Positions 1-13,828 of a stretch of 64,000 bases of DNA are shown piece after piece (positions within the stretch are counted from its first letter, which is position 1; each line of letters begins with the position of its first letter). Source of the stretch: Aphidius gifuensis (taxonomy: Eukaryota; Arthropoda; Insecta; Hymenoptera; Braconidae); the NCBI RefSeq assembly GCF_014905175.1, contig NC_057791.1:23660537-23724536 (forward strand), written 5' to 3'. The notes beneath the pieces are model-generated. The model was not told the DNA's origin and did no database searches. It worked only from the letters and a program-made list of their open reading frames with translations. The position numbers were made by a program, and so were the translations under genes.

Positions 1-550
1 ATTTTTTTCGATCCAGAGTAAAAAGGGTGGGATCTTGATACTTCTGCAGAAACTGGTTTCTTTGCTGGGGGTTGTTTCTGCAGCTACAAGATACTGATTT
101 TTTATAATTCACATCAATTTTTATGCCATCTCAAGAAATAGGTTTATAGATTTTTTTTTTATTTTTATTCACTTAGCTTTATTCATCAACTTGTTCTTCT
201 CACGAAGGTACATTCAATTTTTTTTTTCTTTTATTTCTCTATCATTCTAGCATCGTGAGATTATTTTTATTTTTGCAAAAAATTTGCAAGATATTATTGA
301 GGATTTATTATTCATAAATTAAATTAAAAAAATTTTTTTTAAAATTGAATAAAGCAATTCTAACTTAAAATTAATTAAATAAATTTAATGAATAATCTAT
401 TTTAAATAATAATAAATAAAATTTTCTAAATTAATATGATTACTTGATATTTTAAAACAAGAAATTTTGATGAATTAATTTTATCTCGAATGATAAATTT
501 TTAATTATAATTAAATTTTCAAGATAAAGATTCAATTGTTTTAAAATTAT

Positions 551-600
551 CTATGCAAAAAGTTTGCAGAATTTTGCAGAGTTTTGCACACATTGCACAA
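551..600. repeat. 10-bp phased tttgca words
   Basis: Consecutive ten-base blocks read ctatgcaaaa, agtttgcaga, attttgcaga, gttttgcaca and cattgcacaa. The core tgca therefore recurs about every 10 bases, close to one helical turn. Similar ttgcaa words lie at about 274-290 and another tttgca near 633. This could be a decayed decamer repeat or a cluster of POU- or C/EBP-like sites. Confidence 0.4.
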
Positions 601-3600
601 AGGTATGAAAGGGGTAGAGGGGATATGAATTTTTGCAGCAGTAGGGTATGACAATAGAGTAGCTGAGCTCCTCAATAATACAACGAGCTAGCTTTATGCA
701 AATTACATCTAAAACGAGTTAGATATTTTATTGGTCAAACTATCAGACTGTCTCTAAGTTTAATGTAGATTGTCAGTTATTCTTTAGTTGTCAAACTGTT
801 CACAAGTATTTTTTTTTGCGCTGAAATTAAAGAATTTCTCAATCGACAAAATGTGATCCTTCAAAATTTTAAAGGTAAAATTAATAATTAATATAAAATA
901 AATAAAAAAGCTAAAAAATTTTAATCAATAATACAAGTGTTATGAAGGTAAAGAAGTACTCGTAGCCAGATAAAATAGGAATAAGTAAAATTATCGCAAC
1001 AAATTTACTGACGTAGGGATTTGCAAAAAGAAATTTTTGTGTCGATGGTTTCCTCGGTCGGCAATGTGGTGGGAAAAAAACATGAGGAGAAAAATATGGC
1101 GGGAAAAAAGTGGGTTGATATTTTTTTTTTTAACTTGTGTATGTTGGGGGTGGTGTATGCGCAAAGAATCGATGAAGCCGGTACAAAATGGCAACCCCTA
1201 TGTACAATCCAAGAGTAGGGATAAAAAATAGAGAAATTTACAAAAAAAAAAAAAAAATAGAATTTACTATATAAACTGGGAGAAAAAATGAGACAGTATA
1301 TAAAAATATAAAAATAAAAAAGCTAAAATTCAGCTTTTACTGGTAAAAATGAAGAGTGAATTGAGGACAAAAAATTGGTATTGTCTGTTGGGTTAGGATT
1401 TCTGGGTCAAGGGTGATTGTCACTTGTTTTTATTTATTTTTTATCAATTTATTTATTTTATTTTTACAATACTTTTAAGCCGGCTTAAATAAATTTTATT
1501 TTTAAGCTTTAATAAAAAGCTAATTATACAAAAATGACATTAAATTTTTTATGACTCAAAAGATAGATTAAAAAAAAAAGAAAAAAAAGTTTGAATAACA
1601 ATTAAAAATAGTTTTTGAAATACTCGTGAGTTTTTGCCGGCGGGCCAAGAGATTCATTAACTTTTCTTTTATATATATGACGATAAAGTTTGGGATTTAG
1701 AGGTTCAATGTTTGGCTATAAAAGAGAAGACTGAAGCTGCAGAGATGAGGACGGAAAATTGTAATCGACAAAGTTTATCGGAGGCGAGTAGAAATGGTCG
1801 GTTTTATGGGTGGCTTGGATGTATACATTTAAAAATATATATATATAAGATATATAATTAACTATGCATACTATATACATGTATGAAAAAAGAGGGTTGA
1901 AGAGGGTACAAAGTTGAGGAGACAACGGTTGAAAAATAAAAAATAAAAAAAAAGGTGGTAGTTGTGGTTGGTTACAGACAGAGAAAAACGAGGTTTCTGC
2001 TTTCGACTTTTTCCTTCATTTCTCCGGAGACTTGTCGGCGACGGCTTTTCGTGACATATTGTAAAATAGAAATACAGAAACCATGTTTTTATACTAGATG
2101 GGTGTGGCACCTTGATTAAATTCTATAAATAAAATTAAATAATAAGAAATAAAAATATTTTGTAATATTAATATCCAGTAAATGTCAACGACAAATTTTA
2201 TAAATTTATTCTTTTTTATCTTTTTAAATATACACAAAGTATTTTTAATGATATTTTAAAACAAAAAAGTCAATCAAATACAATGTATAATTAAATTTTT
2301 TAAATAATTCTTTTTTTTTCATATATAAAAAAGTAATTAAATATTTTTTTTTAAATTAAGAATTTTAAGTATAAATTAAAACACTTTAGATCCACTTGAA
2401 GGTACTTGTCCATTTTTATAAAATGAGATTTTAATTAATCTCATCTTCCGAACATCACCCTAATCGATCATCGACCCTTGACACCTTTTGCACAATTTTA
2501 ATTAAAATCTATTTTCCTATACAACAAAAAGGAAAATAAATAAATTAAAAATACATAATAATACATGAAAATTATTATTATCTAACTTGAATGATTATGA
2601 TGTTCAATTAAAATTTGATAATAACTATCAATAAAATTGCTTTACTAAAATTTCTTTGTTGAAATAAATATAGTATACAATTTAGAATAGATAGTATAAT
2701 AATTGTAGCAAGTAGAAAGTTGTTTCAGGATAAATTCATAATAAAAAAGTAATAAAATTAAAATATAATTGTCAAGGAGTTTGTGAGGGCTTTCCTTTGT
2801 CTTGTCATCAGTAGAATGAAAGGTCTGTCTGACCACTACTAAATCTCTGACTGTTTCCACATTCGACTTATCACATGTCCAAAGTTTCAACTGGAGACAA
2901 ATCCTGAAAATACATGTTACAATTGTCTTTCTCTGTCTCATTTAAATATCCTTCTTTGTAAAATATTTAACTCTGTCTTTTGAATATACATATACATCTC
3001 GGGCGTTGTCTCTCAACATCCTCAAAATGGCGTCGTACTCATAGCCTTTAGGGATACACTATACTCAAGTAAACTTTAGCAATGTTAACACCACAGCATT
3101 TATCCTTCATATATACACATGAAATATATATACTCAGAGGTAATGGTGAAGTTTACTTTAGCCATTTGTATCCTTAGTTAAAATTATTTAAACTACATCT
3201 ATATATCTATATTAAAAAAAAAAAAAGTAAAAAAGAAAAACCATTAAAAAGCAAAAAATAAACGTGACCAAAAACGCTTCACTTACTTTGCACAGAGAAT
3301 ATATGAGAGTGTCTGCGGCCGGATGCGCGTCTGCACTTCTTGTGTGTCTGAGAAAATGAAAAAAAGGAAAATTACTTTTTTTTAAATATAATAATTCATG
3401 ATATACATATATAAAGTTAAACTACCTCACTGTTAAAAAGTTATGAAGCAAAAATGAGATAAAAGAAAAAAAATAAATTCGTTGTGGTGGTTGTCTTCTC
3501 AATGTCGATAAATTAGCTTACACTTTTGCAATGTATATATTTCGTATATGAGGATACACCAGGGGCTCTTGGACATTCAGCAAATGACTAGATATATTTC

Positions 3601-3680
3601 TAAAAAAAAAAAAATAATAAAATACAGTCATATAATAAACACGCAAAGTATAGTTGGTTGGTTGGTTAAATTTTTCAACC

Positions 3681-3699
3681 GGGGCGGGGGGGAGGGGGC
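3681..3699 (+). other. G-rich run with quadruplex potential
   Basis: Four or more runs of at least three G are separated by single C or A bases, inside otherwise AT-rich DNA. This fits an intramolecular G-quadruplex pattern. It follows a TTGG tandem stretch at about 3652-3666. Confidence 0.5.
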
Positions 3700-6600
3700 A
3701 AAAGAACGGTATACTCTTGGGTACATAAGCATAACCTGGCTAAAAAAAATTACATAATATAAACACATATCAACGTAAATATATATGTATATATATAATA
3801 GCCTCTTCCTTTGGTCAAATTAATTCTGGTATTAAAATTTGGCTTGCAAATAACTTGACCCAGGGCCACCGTCGGCAAATACACGAACATCCTCCAAGTC
3901 CACATATATACATATTACTTTATTTACATATATAGACATTCATCAGACTCTCAAATATATAAAGTTTTTCAAAATGTGGTAAAATTAAAAAATACTCGTA
4001 TTTTTTTTCCTCTTTCTTCTCTTTGAAATATCGTGTCTGACAAAATATTGGCTTGCACTACTTGGAGGGGTTTCTCTGCGCGACTTAAAAATTATTCAAC
4101 AAACTGGTTCATTTGGTGGTTGGACATCTAAACATAGCTCTGTAATTTACATTTTTTATTATAAAAAAAAAAAATGACAATGACAATGAACAATTTCTTG
4201 GGGAAAAAAAACGACGCACTTTTTGACATTTATCATATTTTTTTTTTGGACTTTTATACGTGTTGATACACTTGTGTATTTAAATTTTTTTTTTTTTCGT
4301 TTTCTCGTGTTTTACACCATGATTATTTTCAACGAGATTAATATATACGCGTTTTTTATGTGCGTGCTCATATAGACATGTATTAGGCAACATGAATTTA
4401 TATAGAAATACTCGGGATTTTTCATTTTGTCTGTATTATTTTCTTTGATGACCATTTTTTTTTTTTCTTTCTTTTTTTCTACTCATTCGATTTCATTTAT
4501 TTTCTTTAGCCTCAAGGGGTTTTTTTATTTGCAATTTTGGACAGAGACCCTCGGTTGTGTTGATGGGCTCAAGAAATCTCGAAGGGATATATTTTTTTTA
4601 CTTTTTTTTTTAGACAGCGTATGAGATAATACAGAAGATATGTGGGCGTGGGGATGAGCGTTTGAAATATTTTATGGCAAAAGAAAGGGGGTTGGATTCA
4701 TGGTATTCGATCGGCTTCAAACGAACCGACTCTCACTCGATTGATTCAATGTTCGTTTGCATACAAATTTGTACACTATCTCTCTTTTTTTTTTTTTTGA
4801 TATTTTTTTAATTTTTATTCTTGGGTTTTTTATTTTTGTTGATTTCATTAATTATTTTGATCAGGTATTTTTCAAATTATACTGGCTAATTGATCATCTG
4901 TTGATTGTGAATAACATGTTTGAATTAAATACATTAATTTTTTTCGAAAATTAGATTAAAAAATACAATTTTTATTTAATTTCATTTGATTAAGAGGCTT
5001 TTTATTTCAATGAGTCGTTTAATTTTAAATTTTTTACAAATTTATTTATCATTTATATTTATTGAATGTACGCTCATTGATTATTAAGTTGATATGATTT
5101 TTTTTTTTTAAATATTTTTATTTATTTTTGTTTTATTACAAATTTATTTCTGCATTTCGCATATCTGTATCAATTATTATCAATATTAACGAATGAGTAT
5201 TATGTTTGACTAATGAATGGATGTTTATTCAATGTACAAATATATTTTTCATTATATCAAAATTCTCCATCTGTCTAATATTTTCACGGTGATATGATTT
5301 TATTTTTTCAAAGGTGATCAGTTAAGTTATTTTTCATTCAAAATTTTTCACGTAAAATCAAGGGCTCTCGGCTGTCCGTCACGCGTTGATTCGTTGCCTG
5401 CGATAGAAAACGAAAAAATAAAAAATAATCCTTTCACACAGAAATAGATGAAAAAATAAATTAAAAAATGCATAAAAATAATGTAATAAAAAAAAATTTC
5501 AATGCAATTTTATTTCTTGATGAAAAAAAAGTCTTTAGAATAATTTTTTTTTCATTTTTATCCAATCCAATTCAAGAGGCAGAATTTTTGTAGAAATTTT
5601 TCTACTACAATTATTTTGTTCATATATAAAAGATTTTATATTTAAAGAAGAAAAAAAAGAAAAAAAGATGATAAATTTTGTCTCATATTTCTTGTCGTAA
5701 ACTCATTCCCTTATCGTCTCATGAAAAATCGTTCATCCTACCATCTCTCTGTAGTAATATGCATAGTAATTTCCTCCAGCCGCTTGCAAAAAAGGAAACC
5801 CTTCTATTTAATCACCCTTTTCCTACAAAAAAAAAAAAAAGTAAAAAAAAGGGCGCCAAGAAGACGTGAGCTGAGGAAAAATTATGCTGGTAGTAAATTT
5901 TATGTCTGCAGCGTATAACCCTCTTTCTGGTCCGATCCCTTGACAACCCTTAGCCTCAACCCTCATTTTATTTCTCTACCAGCGTCGTCATCTCTTTGGA
6001 AAAGAAGACTCTTTATCTCATTCCATTTATATATAATGTTTCTATATCATACGACATTGGAAGCCTCTTCAAATATATACAAACCCTCATTTTTTAACCC
6101 CCTTTCTTTTAGTTTGTCGTCTAGGGACAACCCTACTTTAATTTATCACCCAATCCTTTTTCTAAATTCAACATCACAGAAAATTTTGGTCTTCTCATCT
6201 ATCATCCTACCCAAATCGTCAACCAATTTAAACCATTACCCATAATTTTCAAAAACCTTCTGATCACACATCAACACATTTCCTTCCTTCCTTCCTTCTT
6301 TACCTTCTGTCTCCCCCTCAATTCAAAATTCAAACTAAATAATAATAAATATCAAAAATTATATACAAAAATAACTCAAATATAAAACAAAAAAAATTTT
6401 AAACTCAAAATTATCCCACCCAATGGCGTAAAAATATTTTCTTTAACAAAAAAAAAAGTAAAAAAAAAATATCGTTTAATTTTCTTTATAATTTTTTCTC
6501 TCTTATCTCATGACTCTCATTTTCTCTTTGTATTATCTCATTCTATCTCTGGGGCGGGTGTTTTTCCTAACTTTCAAAATGGCCGACATCAACCCCCGCC

Positions 6601-9236
6601 AACCGGGGATGCATGTGTGCGTCGAAAAAACTAAAAGAGATGAGAGTCGCGCGGCGTTAGGAGAATACCATGGGGATATAAATGTAAAAAAAAAAATTAC
6701 ACACACACTCAAAAACGCACTTGAATATATACATACACAAAGCTTCATCGTTGCACACATATAAAATCAAATCTAGGGGCTTGAATTTTCTCCATCTCGC
6801 TCTCTTTATATGCTATTCGTTGGTTCGTTTGTTAGTTAGTCTACATATATTTTAAACAAGGGTAGTTTTCCTCCCCTTCTACAATGTTTTTCCCTACCTG
6901 AAATGACTCTTTTACCCCTTATTCCCCAACATTTATATACACACGCATTTATCAACATATATATGTATGAATTTTCTAGAATATACATGAAAAATCATCC
7001 CTTTCCCCTTAGAATCCGCCACTTTTCATGTGCCTACCCCCCTTGCAAAAAAAATTCGAAAAAAAAAAAAAGAAATTTAACCACTTGGATATGTATATCG
7101 TTCTCTTTTCTCATTACCTCCCCTTCTTTTCTTTTTTTTTTTTTTTTAACTCCTCGCTCTCTTCTCGAGTCTCTCTTCTTTGCTGTATGAGTTTTTATAT
7201 ACATAAAAAGTTTTCACATATGTATTGGACTACTACCCCTTTATTCGCAGAATGACTCGTTATATCGTACTTGTGTTGCAACTATAGTATATATATTATA
7301 TACTTTAACCAACGACGCTCACAGAAACCATCGTGTGCACCTTCTCTTTACCCTCGTTGACAACAATGCCAATAGAATATTTTTACGTAAATAATAACAA
7401 ATATGTATATAAATGTTTTTATGTGTTAAAATTGTTGATAATAAAATGAAAATTTAATTTATAATTAATTATGGAAAAAGTTTAGATGACCGTACTTCTG
7501 CTGCTATGCATATACTGCATCCAATTTTAACATTTTATCATAACTGGTGTGGGCTTATACTGCACTGAATAATTAAAAAAAAAAAAAATACAATGTTTGT
7601 TTTGTTTTGGATAAAGTTAAAACTTTCTAGAAACTTTTAGCATTAATAGATTGTTATTATTATTATATTTTCAATGTGTTGCAACAGCTTGAAAATTGGC
7701 AGACGACAAAATTACGTTAATGAGAAAATAAGTAAAATTTTGATACATTTTTTTTTGTTTTTTAAATGGATATTATTGTTTGGAAAATTTAATTGTTTGT
7801 AAATTAAAATTAAATAAATGAAAAATGATTGTTAGGTATTTGGAAATGATGAAAATTTTGTTGTCATTAATTTTTTAATATGGTAGATGTGTGTTGACTG
7901 TCAGTAGAAGCATCTCATGAGGAAAGTTAGGGTTGCCACAATGAAATTTACCATTTTGGGTTGAGACAGGACTTTAACGAGATTTCAAAATACAATTTGT
8001 TTTAGTTAAGTGCTCAGTTGAATACAAATTGCAAATGTTTAAAATAATTTTACAATTGCTTTGATGATTAATCATAATTCAAATATAAAAATAAATTTCC
8101 CAATATTATTGAGGCTGACTATTTTTAGATTTTACTACTGAAAATACACTGTAGTTATTAATTTATTCTCGTTATTTCTTTTGTTTTTTTTTTTAAATTA
8201 AATTATATAAAAAATAAAAAGGATGTTTGGTAGTTTCATTTAAAAAATAGTATATTGGAGAAAACTAATATAAATTCATGGTAAAATGTAATTAATTATT
8301 AAAGCTAAATTAGAAAAGTTTTTAGCAAGCAAATTTTGCCTGGTTTATTTTGTTTGAACGTTCAGTCGGACGTTGATAAATATATTTGTAACTTATTTAG
8401 CTGTTTTGAAATCTGATTAACGTATATTTATTTTACTTTTTCAATTTTAACGCAGGTGTTGTGTGTACACATGTGCAAATACATGAGTGACGCAAATTAA
8501 ATTCGTATGAAGAAAATTAATTTTAATTCCCTTTTTTTCCTCTAAAAAACATCACTTTAATTTCAATGGACATGTTTTCTTTATTGAATGAAATTTATCA
8601 TTTATTTTTTTTCTTTATATTTCATTTTGAATAATGAGCTCATTAAATTTTTTATTCTCTTTTTCATTGGTCGTTTAAATTGATCGTCTTACTCGTTTTC
8701 TCGAAATTTTTATTTTTCCACAAGCGACGTTTTAAATATTACCCTTACTTTTCCACCATTTTATCTGTAAATTTCTCTTGCTGGTATGTGCTATCATCTA
8801 CATTCAAGTCGAAGAACGATTACTCATTCTTCCCCTCCACTTTGAAAAACTATTTGAGAGTAGGGATTAAAGCGAGACACAAAACGATCCGTAAAAAAGT
8901 AAAAAAAGCTCATCAAAAAGAATTCAAAAAAAAAAAAAAAAACCGATTCAAAGAAGTGTATGGTAAAAGTGGGGGATAAATGTAGGGGTAGGAAAATGTA
9001 TTTTTTAAAGAGAGGGAAATTCGTTCTCGGAGAAGGGGTAAAGCCACAAAAGAAAAGTGATAAAAGCGACATCTACAGGCAATGGATCTAACGGTTTTTT
9101 TTTGTTTTTTATAATTTTTTGTTTTCAACTTATTTTTATATATTTTTTTTTGTTTTGTCAAGTGAGACAACGTGATATATCGCTTTTTTATGTCCCCCTG
9201 ACATTGCTCGCTGTTTGGTTACATTTTTTTCCCGCC

Positions 9237-9333
9237 AAATTCCCCAGTCACAATAAAAAAGGCGCCTATTTTTTTTTTTTATGTTTTCAATACAAAAATT
9301 CACATATGGGTTATTTTATTTTCCGCTCATTAA
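9237..9333 (+). repeat. Left copy of satellite-flanking direct repeat
   Basis: The block starts aaattccccagtcacaataa, continues through a T-run and atgttttc, and ends cacatatgg...cattaa. A second copy in the same orientation lies at 13709-13828. The two differ mainly by homopolymer length and small indels. They bracket the satellite array. Weaker, low-complexity similarity extends left of both copies (about 9119-9160 versus 13608-13642). Confidence 0.75.
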
Positions 9334-9369
9334 CAATAGGAAATAAAAAACAAATCATCACGAGTTTGC

Positions 9370-12230
9370 TCTTTTATTAATTATAAATTTTTGTCACTAA
9401 TACATTGAAAAACTTTTAAATAATTTGACCAGAGGTTTATTATTACATAACAATGATAACACAATAAATATTTTTAAAGTTATTAAATGCATTTATTATA
9501 ATATTAATAATTATTCAAAGTGAAAAATAAAAAGAATTTTTTTTTTGCTAATTTTCCATTAATTACGTATATAATTTACAATTTAATTTTTCATTAATTA
9601 CATGATGTAATGAACCTGTGGTCGAATTTCACATCAGGATTATTCCATGTATTAGTCTTGTAAATAATTTTCCAAGTTGTATTTGTAATGTGTAAAAATG
9701 CAATGTCATGTATTTTTATTTTTTCTAACACTAATACATCGAATAACTTTTTGAAAATTTGGCCAGATATTGAATTATGATATAACAATAATAATACAAT
9801 GAATATTGTAAAGTTATTAGACAAAGTAGTTTTATAATATAAATTATTTAAAATCAAAAAAATAAAAAAATAAAATTTTTTTTTGCTTTTTTTTTCAGTA
9901 ATTACGTCTAATAATTTACAATGTTAATTAATTTATTAATGACATGATGTAATGAACCTGTGGTCAATTTTCATCAAGTTATTCACTAAAATAATCTGTG
10001 TAAATAATTTTCAAGTTGTATGTGTAAGTGTGTATAAATGCATTGTCCCTTTGTATTTTTATTTTTCTAACACTAATACATCGAATAACTTTTTGAAAAA
10101 TTTGACCAGAGGTTTATTATTACATTTCAATTTTGTATTTTAAATATTGTAAAGTTATTAGCGTAGTAGTTTATAATAATAATTATTTAAAATCAATAAT
10201 TAAAAAAATTTTTTTGCTTTTTATTAATTACGTTTAATAAGTTTACAATGTTAATTGTTTTATTAATTACATGATGTAATGAACCTGTGTTTGAATTTTC
10301 ATCAAGTTATTCCATGTATTAGTCTGTGTAAATAATTTTTTTTCCAAATTTTATATGTAAGTGTGTGAAAAAGTTTGTCATGTATTTTATTTTTCTAACA
10401 TTAATACATGGAATAACTTTTGAAAATTTGCATGGTTAATTATTACATAACAATGATGAAACAATAAATATTGTAAAGTTATTTCCGTATAGTTTATAAT
10501 ATAAATTTAAAATCAAAAATTAAAAAAAATTTTTCATTTTTTTCATAAGAACGTCTAATAATTTAATGTTAGTATTTGATTAATTACATCATGTAATGAA
10601 CATGTGGTCGAATTTTCAATTATTCATATATTATTCTTTTAAATATTTTAAGTTGTATTTCAAAAAATTTTTATAAATTCATTGTCCACTTTGTATTTTT
10701 TATTTTTTTCTAACATTAATTCATAATAAGTTTTTAAAAATTTAAATAAATTTAATTATATATAACAATAATAAAACAATAATATTTAATTATTATATAA
10801 TTTATAATAATTATTTAAAATCAAAAAATTAAAAAGAAATTTTTGTTTTTTTTCAGTAATTACCTCTAATAACTTTACAATTTTAATTAATTTTTAAAGT
10901 CATGATTTAATAAACCTTTGGTAATTTTCATCAAGTTATTCCATTATTATCTTGTAAATAATTTTTCCAAGTTGTATGTGTAAATGTGTATAAATGCATT
11001 GTCCCTGTATTTTTTTATTTTTTCTAACACTAATAAATCCAATAACTTTTGAAAATTTGGCCAGATGTTAATTATGATATAACAATAATAAAACAATGAA
11101 TATTGAAGTTATTAGACAATAGTAGTTTATAATAATAATTGGTTAAAATCAAAAAATTAAAAAAAAAAATTTTTTTACTTTTTTTTCAGTAATTACGTCT
11201 AATAACTTTACAATCTTTGTTAATTGTTTGATTAATTACATGATGTAATGAACCTGTGGTCAAATTTTCATCAAGTTATTCCAATAGCAAGTAGTTGTGT
11301 AAAATAATTTTTCCAAGTTGTATGTGTAAATGATAAATCATTGTCCACTGTATTTTATTTTTCTAACACTAATACATCGATAACTTTTTGAAAATTTGAC
11401 CAGAGGTTTATTATTACATAACAATGATAAAACAATAAACCGTGTAAGTTATTAGACGTAATAGTTTATATGTAATTGTGAAAATTAAAAATTAATAAAA
11501 AATTTTTTTGCTTTTTCTTTCGATAATTACGTCTAATAACTTTACAATGTTAATTGTTTTGATTAATTACATGATTTAATGAACCTGTGGTCAAATTTTC
11601 ATCAAGTATTCATGTATTAATCTGTGTAAATAATTTTCAAGTTGTATGTAGCGGTGTGTGAAAAAGCTTTGTCCCGCTGTATTTTTATTTTTTTCTAACA
11701 CTAATACATGGAATAACTTTTTGAAAATTTGACCAGAGGTTTATTATTACATAACAATGATAAAACAATGAATATTGTAAAATTTATTAGACGTATTAGT
11801 TTATAATAATAATTATTTAAAATCAAAAAATTAAAAAATTTTTTGCTTTTTATTTTTCAGTATTACGTCTAATAACTTTACAATGTTGAATATTTATTAA
11901 TTATGATAATAATGAACCTGGACGAATTTTCATCAAGTTATTCATGTATTGAAATCCTGTGTAAGCATAATTTTTAGAAGTTGTATGTAATTTGTATAAA
12001 TCATTGTCCCTTGTATTTTTATTTTTTCTAACACTAATACGCATCGAATAACTTTTGAAAGAATTTGACCATAGGTTTATTATTACATAACATTGTAAAC
12101 AATGATATTACGTAAAGTTATTAGACGTAGTAGTTTATAATAATAATTATTTAAAATCAAAAAAATTAAAAAAAAAACATTTTTTTTTTGCTTTTCTGAA
12201 AGTAATTACGTCTAATAACTTTGCAATATT
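9370..12230 (+). repeat. Tandem satellite array, forward orientation
   Basis: There are about eight head-to-tail monomers. The landmark ctaaca(c/t)taataca, or its decayed form, occurs at about 9395, 9725, 10067, 10395, 10710, 11024, 11363, 11695 and 12028, giving spacings of 314-342 bp. Each monomer is itself a long imperfect inverted repeat. The arm running aataacttt...gaccagaggtt...gtaaagttattagacgta is mirrored by tacgtctaataactttacaa...aacctgtggtcaaattttcatcaagttatt. An AT-rich centre (attatttaaaatcaaaaa) lies between the arms. The monomers differ by many 1-5 bp indels. Open frames inside the array are not genes. Confidence 0.88.
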
Positions 12231-13500
12231 TTTTATCATTATTATGTAACAATATCTTCTGGTTAAATTTTAAAAAGTTATTGATAACTATCGGAAGTTA
12301 AAAAATAAAAAATACCGCCAAAGTTTAACGTTCAACTATGCATGCACGCCAGTTGAAAATACAGAACAACTGCATGGAATAGCGATGAAAATTCGACCAG
12401 AATTTAATACATCATGTAATTTTCTCAAAACTTTTAACATTGTATTATTAGATTTAATTATAAACAAAAAATGCAATATTTTAATTTTTAAACTCAATTA
12501 TTAATATAAACAAGTCTAATAACTACATCTGAGCTGTTTTATCACCACCCATGTTTAATAATAAACGTCGTAAAAAAATTTTCGTATTAGTGTTAGAAAA
12601 AAAAAATAAAATACCGCAAGTTTTAACGTCAATATACATACACACATACAATGGAAAATTATTTTATACAATACATTGGATAACCCGGTGAAAATTTGAC
12701 CACAGGTTCATTTATCATGTCATTAATAAATTAATTAACATTGTAAAATTATTAGACTAATTACTCTGATGAAAAAGCAAAAAATTATTTTTTAATTTTT
12801 TTGATTTTAAATAATTATTATTATAAACTACTACGTCTAATAACTTTACAATATTCATTGTTTTATTATTGTTATATCATAATCAACATCTGGCCAAATT
12901 TTCAAAAGGTGTTAGTGATTAGTATTTAGAAAAATAAAAATACAGCGGGAAAATGTTTGCACGCCAAATGGAAAATATTACCTAATTAGCCACTATTTAG
13001 ATAACTTGATGAAATTGACCACAGGTTCATTCATATGCAATTAATAACTCAATTAGCACATTGTAAAGTTATTGAACGCGTAATTACTCGGAAAAAAAAG
13101 CTGACCTTGTATTACAATTTTAAATAATTATTATAAACATTACGTCTAATAATTTACAATATTTATTGTTTTTATCATTTGTTATGTAATAATAAACCTC
13201 TGGACAAATTTTCAAGATTTTCGATATATTGGTGTTTAAAATAAAAACGTTTTCTGGCGGAATATTTTCACATAATACGTTGAATAATATTACTGCAATT
13301 TTACACCATCGTATTAAATTAATGCTTTGAAATAAAAGTTATTCGACATAATTACTCGGAAAAATTTTGGTCTTTGATTTCATCATTATATTATAATTAC
13401 GTCTAATAACGCAATACCATTGTTTTATTGTTATATCATAGTAACATCAATTATTTAAAAAAATTCGATACAAGTAGTGTTAGAAAATAAAAAATGCAGG
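12230..13500 (-). repeat. Same satellite, inverted and decayed copies
   Basis: From about 12,230 the monomers read as the reverse complement. The centre becomes ttgattttaaataattatta (near 12,800), and the landmark becomes tattagtgttag (12,585), with degenerate versions near 12,295, 12,915, 13,232 and 13,468. Four to five shorter, more diverged copies are present. The switch lies just after a forward centre, where the arm expected next is replaced by the reverse complement of the opposite arm. Confidence 0.8.
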
Positions 13501-13708
13501 GAGATTTATCATTATACTAGGAACTTGAAAAATTAAACAAAATCATTTGAAAAGAAGAAAACATTTCACAAAAAATGGAAATAATATTTTTGTTTTATAA
13601 AAATTATGTTTGAACTTATTTTTAATATATTTTTTTTTTTTCATAAAATTTAGGGCAACTTTGAGCCCCTGATAATAGCTGCCGATTGGCGGCGAGCTTC
13701 ATTTTATC

Positions 13709-13828
13709 AAATTCCCCAGTCACAATAAAAAAAAAAAGCGACTATTTGTTTTTTTTTTTTTTTATGTTTTCTCATTATACAAAACATTCACATATGGTGT
13801 TATTTTTATTTTCTTCGGCCTTCATTAA
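13709..13828 (+). repeat. Right copy of satellite-flanking direct repeat
   Basis: This is the direct-orientation partner of 9237-9333 and shares aaattccccagtcacaataa, the long T-run, atgttttc, cacatatgg and cattaa. It carries extra A and T bases in the homopolymers. Because both copies run the same way, a simple fold-back of the whole region does not explain the array. Confidence 0.75.

Larger units (their letters stand above)
1..9104. other. Gene-free AT-rich region
   Basis: I found no supportable gene on either strand. Open frames here are short and rich in Phe, Lys, Leu or Ser, as expected from poly-T, poly-A and C/T-rich DNA. Visible structure includes a 10-bp phased run of tttgca words (551-600), a G-rich run (3681-3699) and two CAAAATGGC words (3023-3032 and 6575-6584). 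There are also patches of more balanced composition at about 2,800-3,060, 3,290-3,350, 3,830-3,900 and 6,540-6,680. These patches could be regulatory sequence, but nothing visible proves function. Confidence 0.6.

Noticed and set aside
9594..10143. Short open frames inside the satellite
   Set aside because: They are not maintained in neighbouring monomers and are interrupted by indels.
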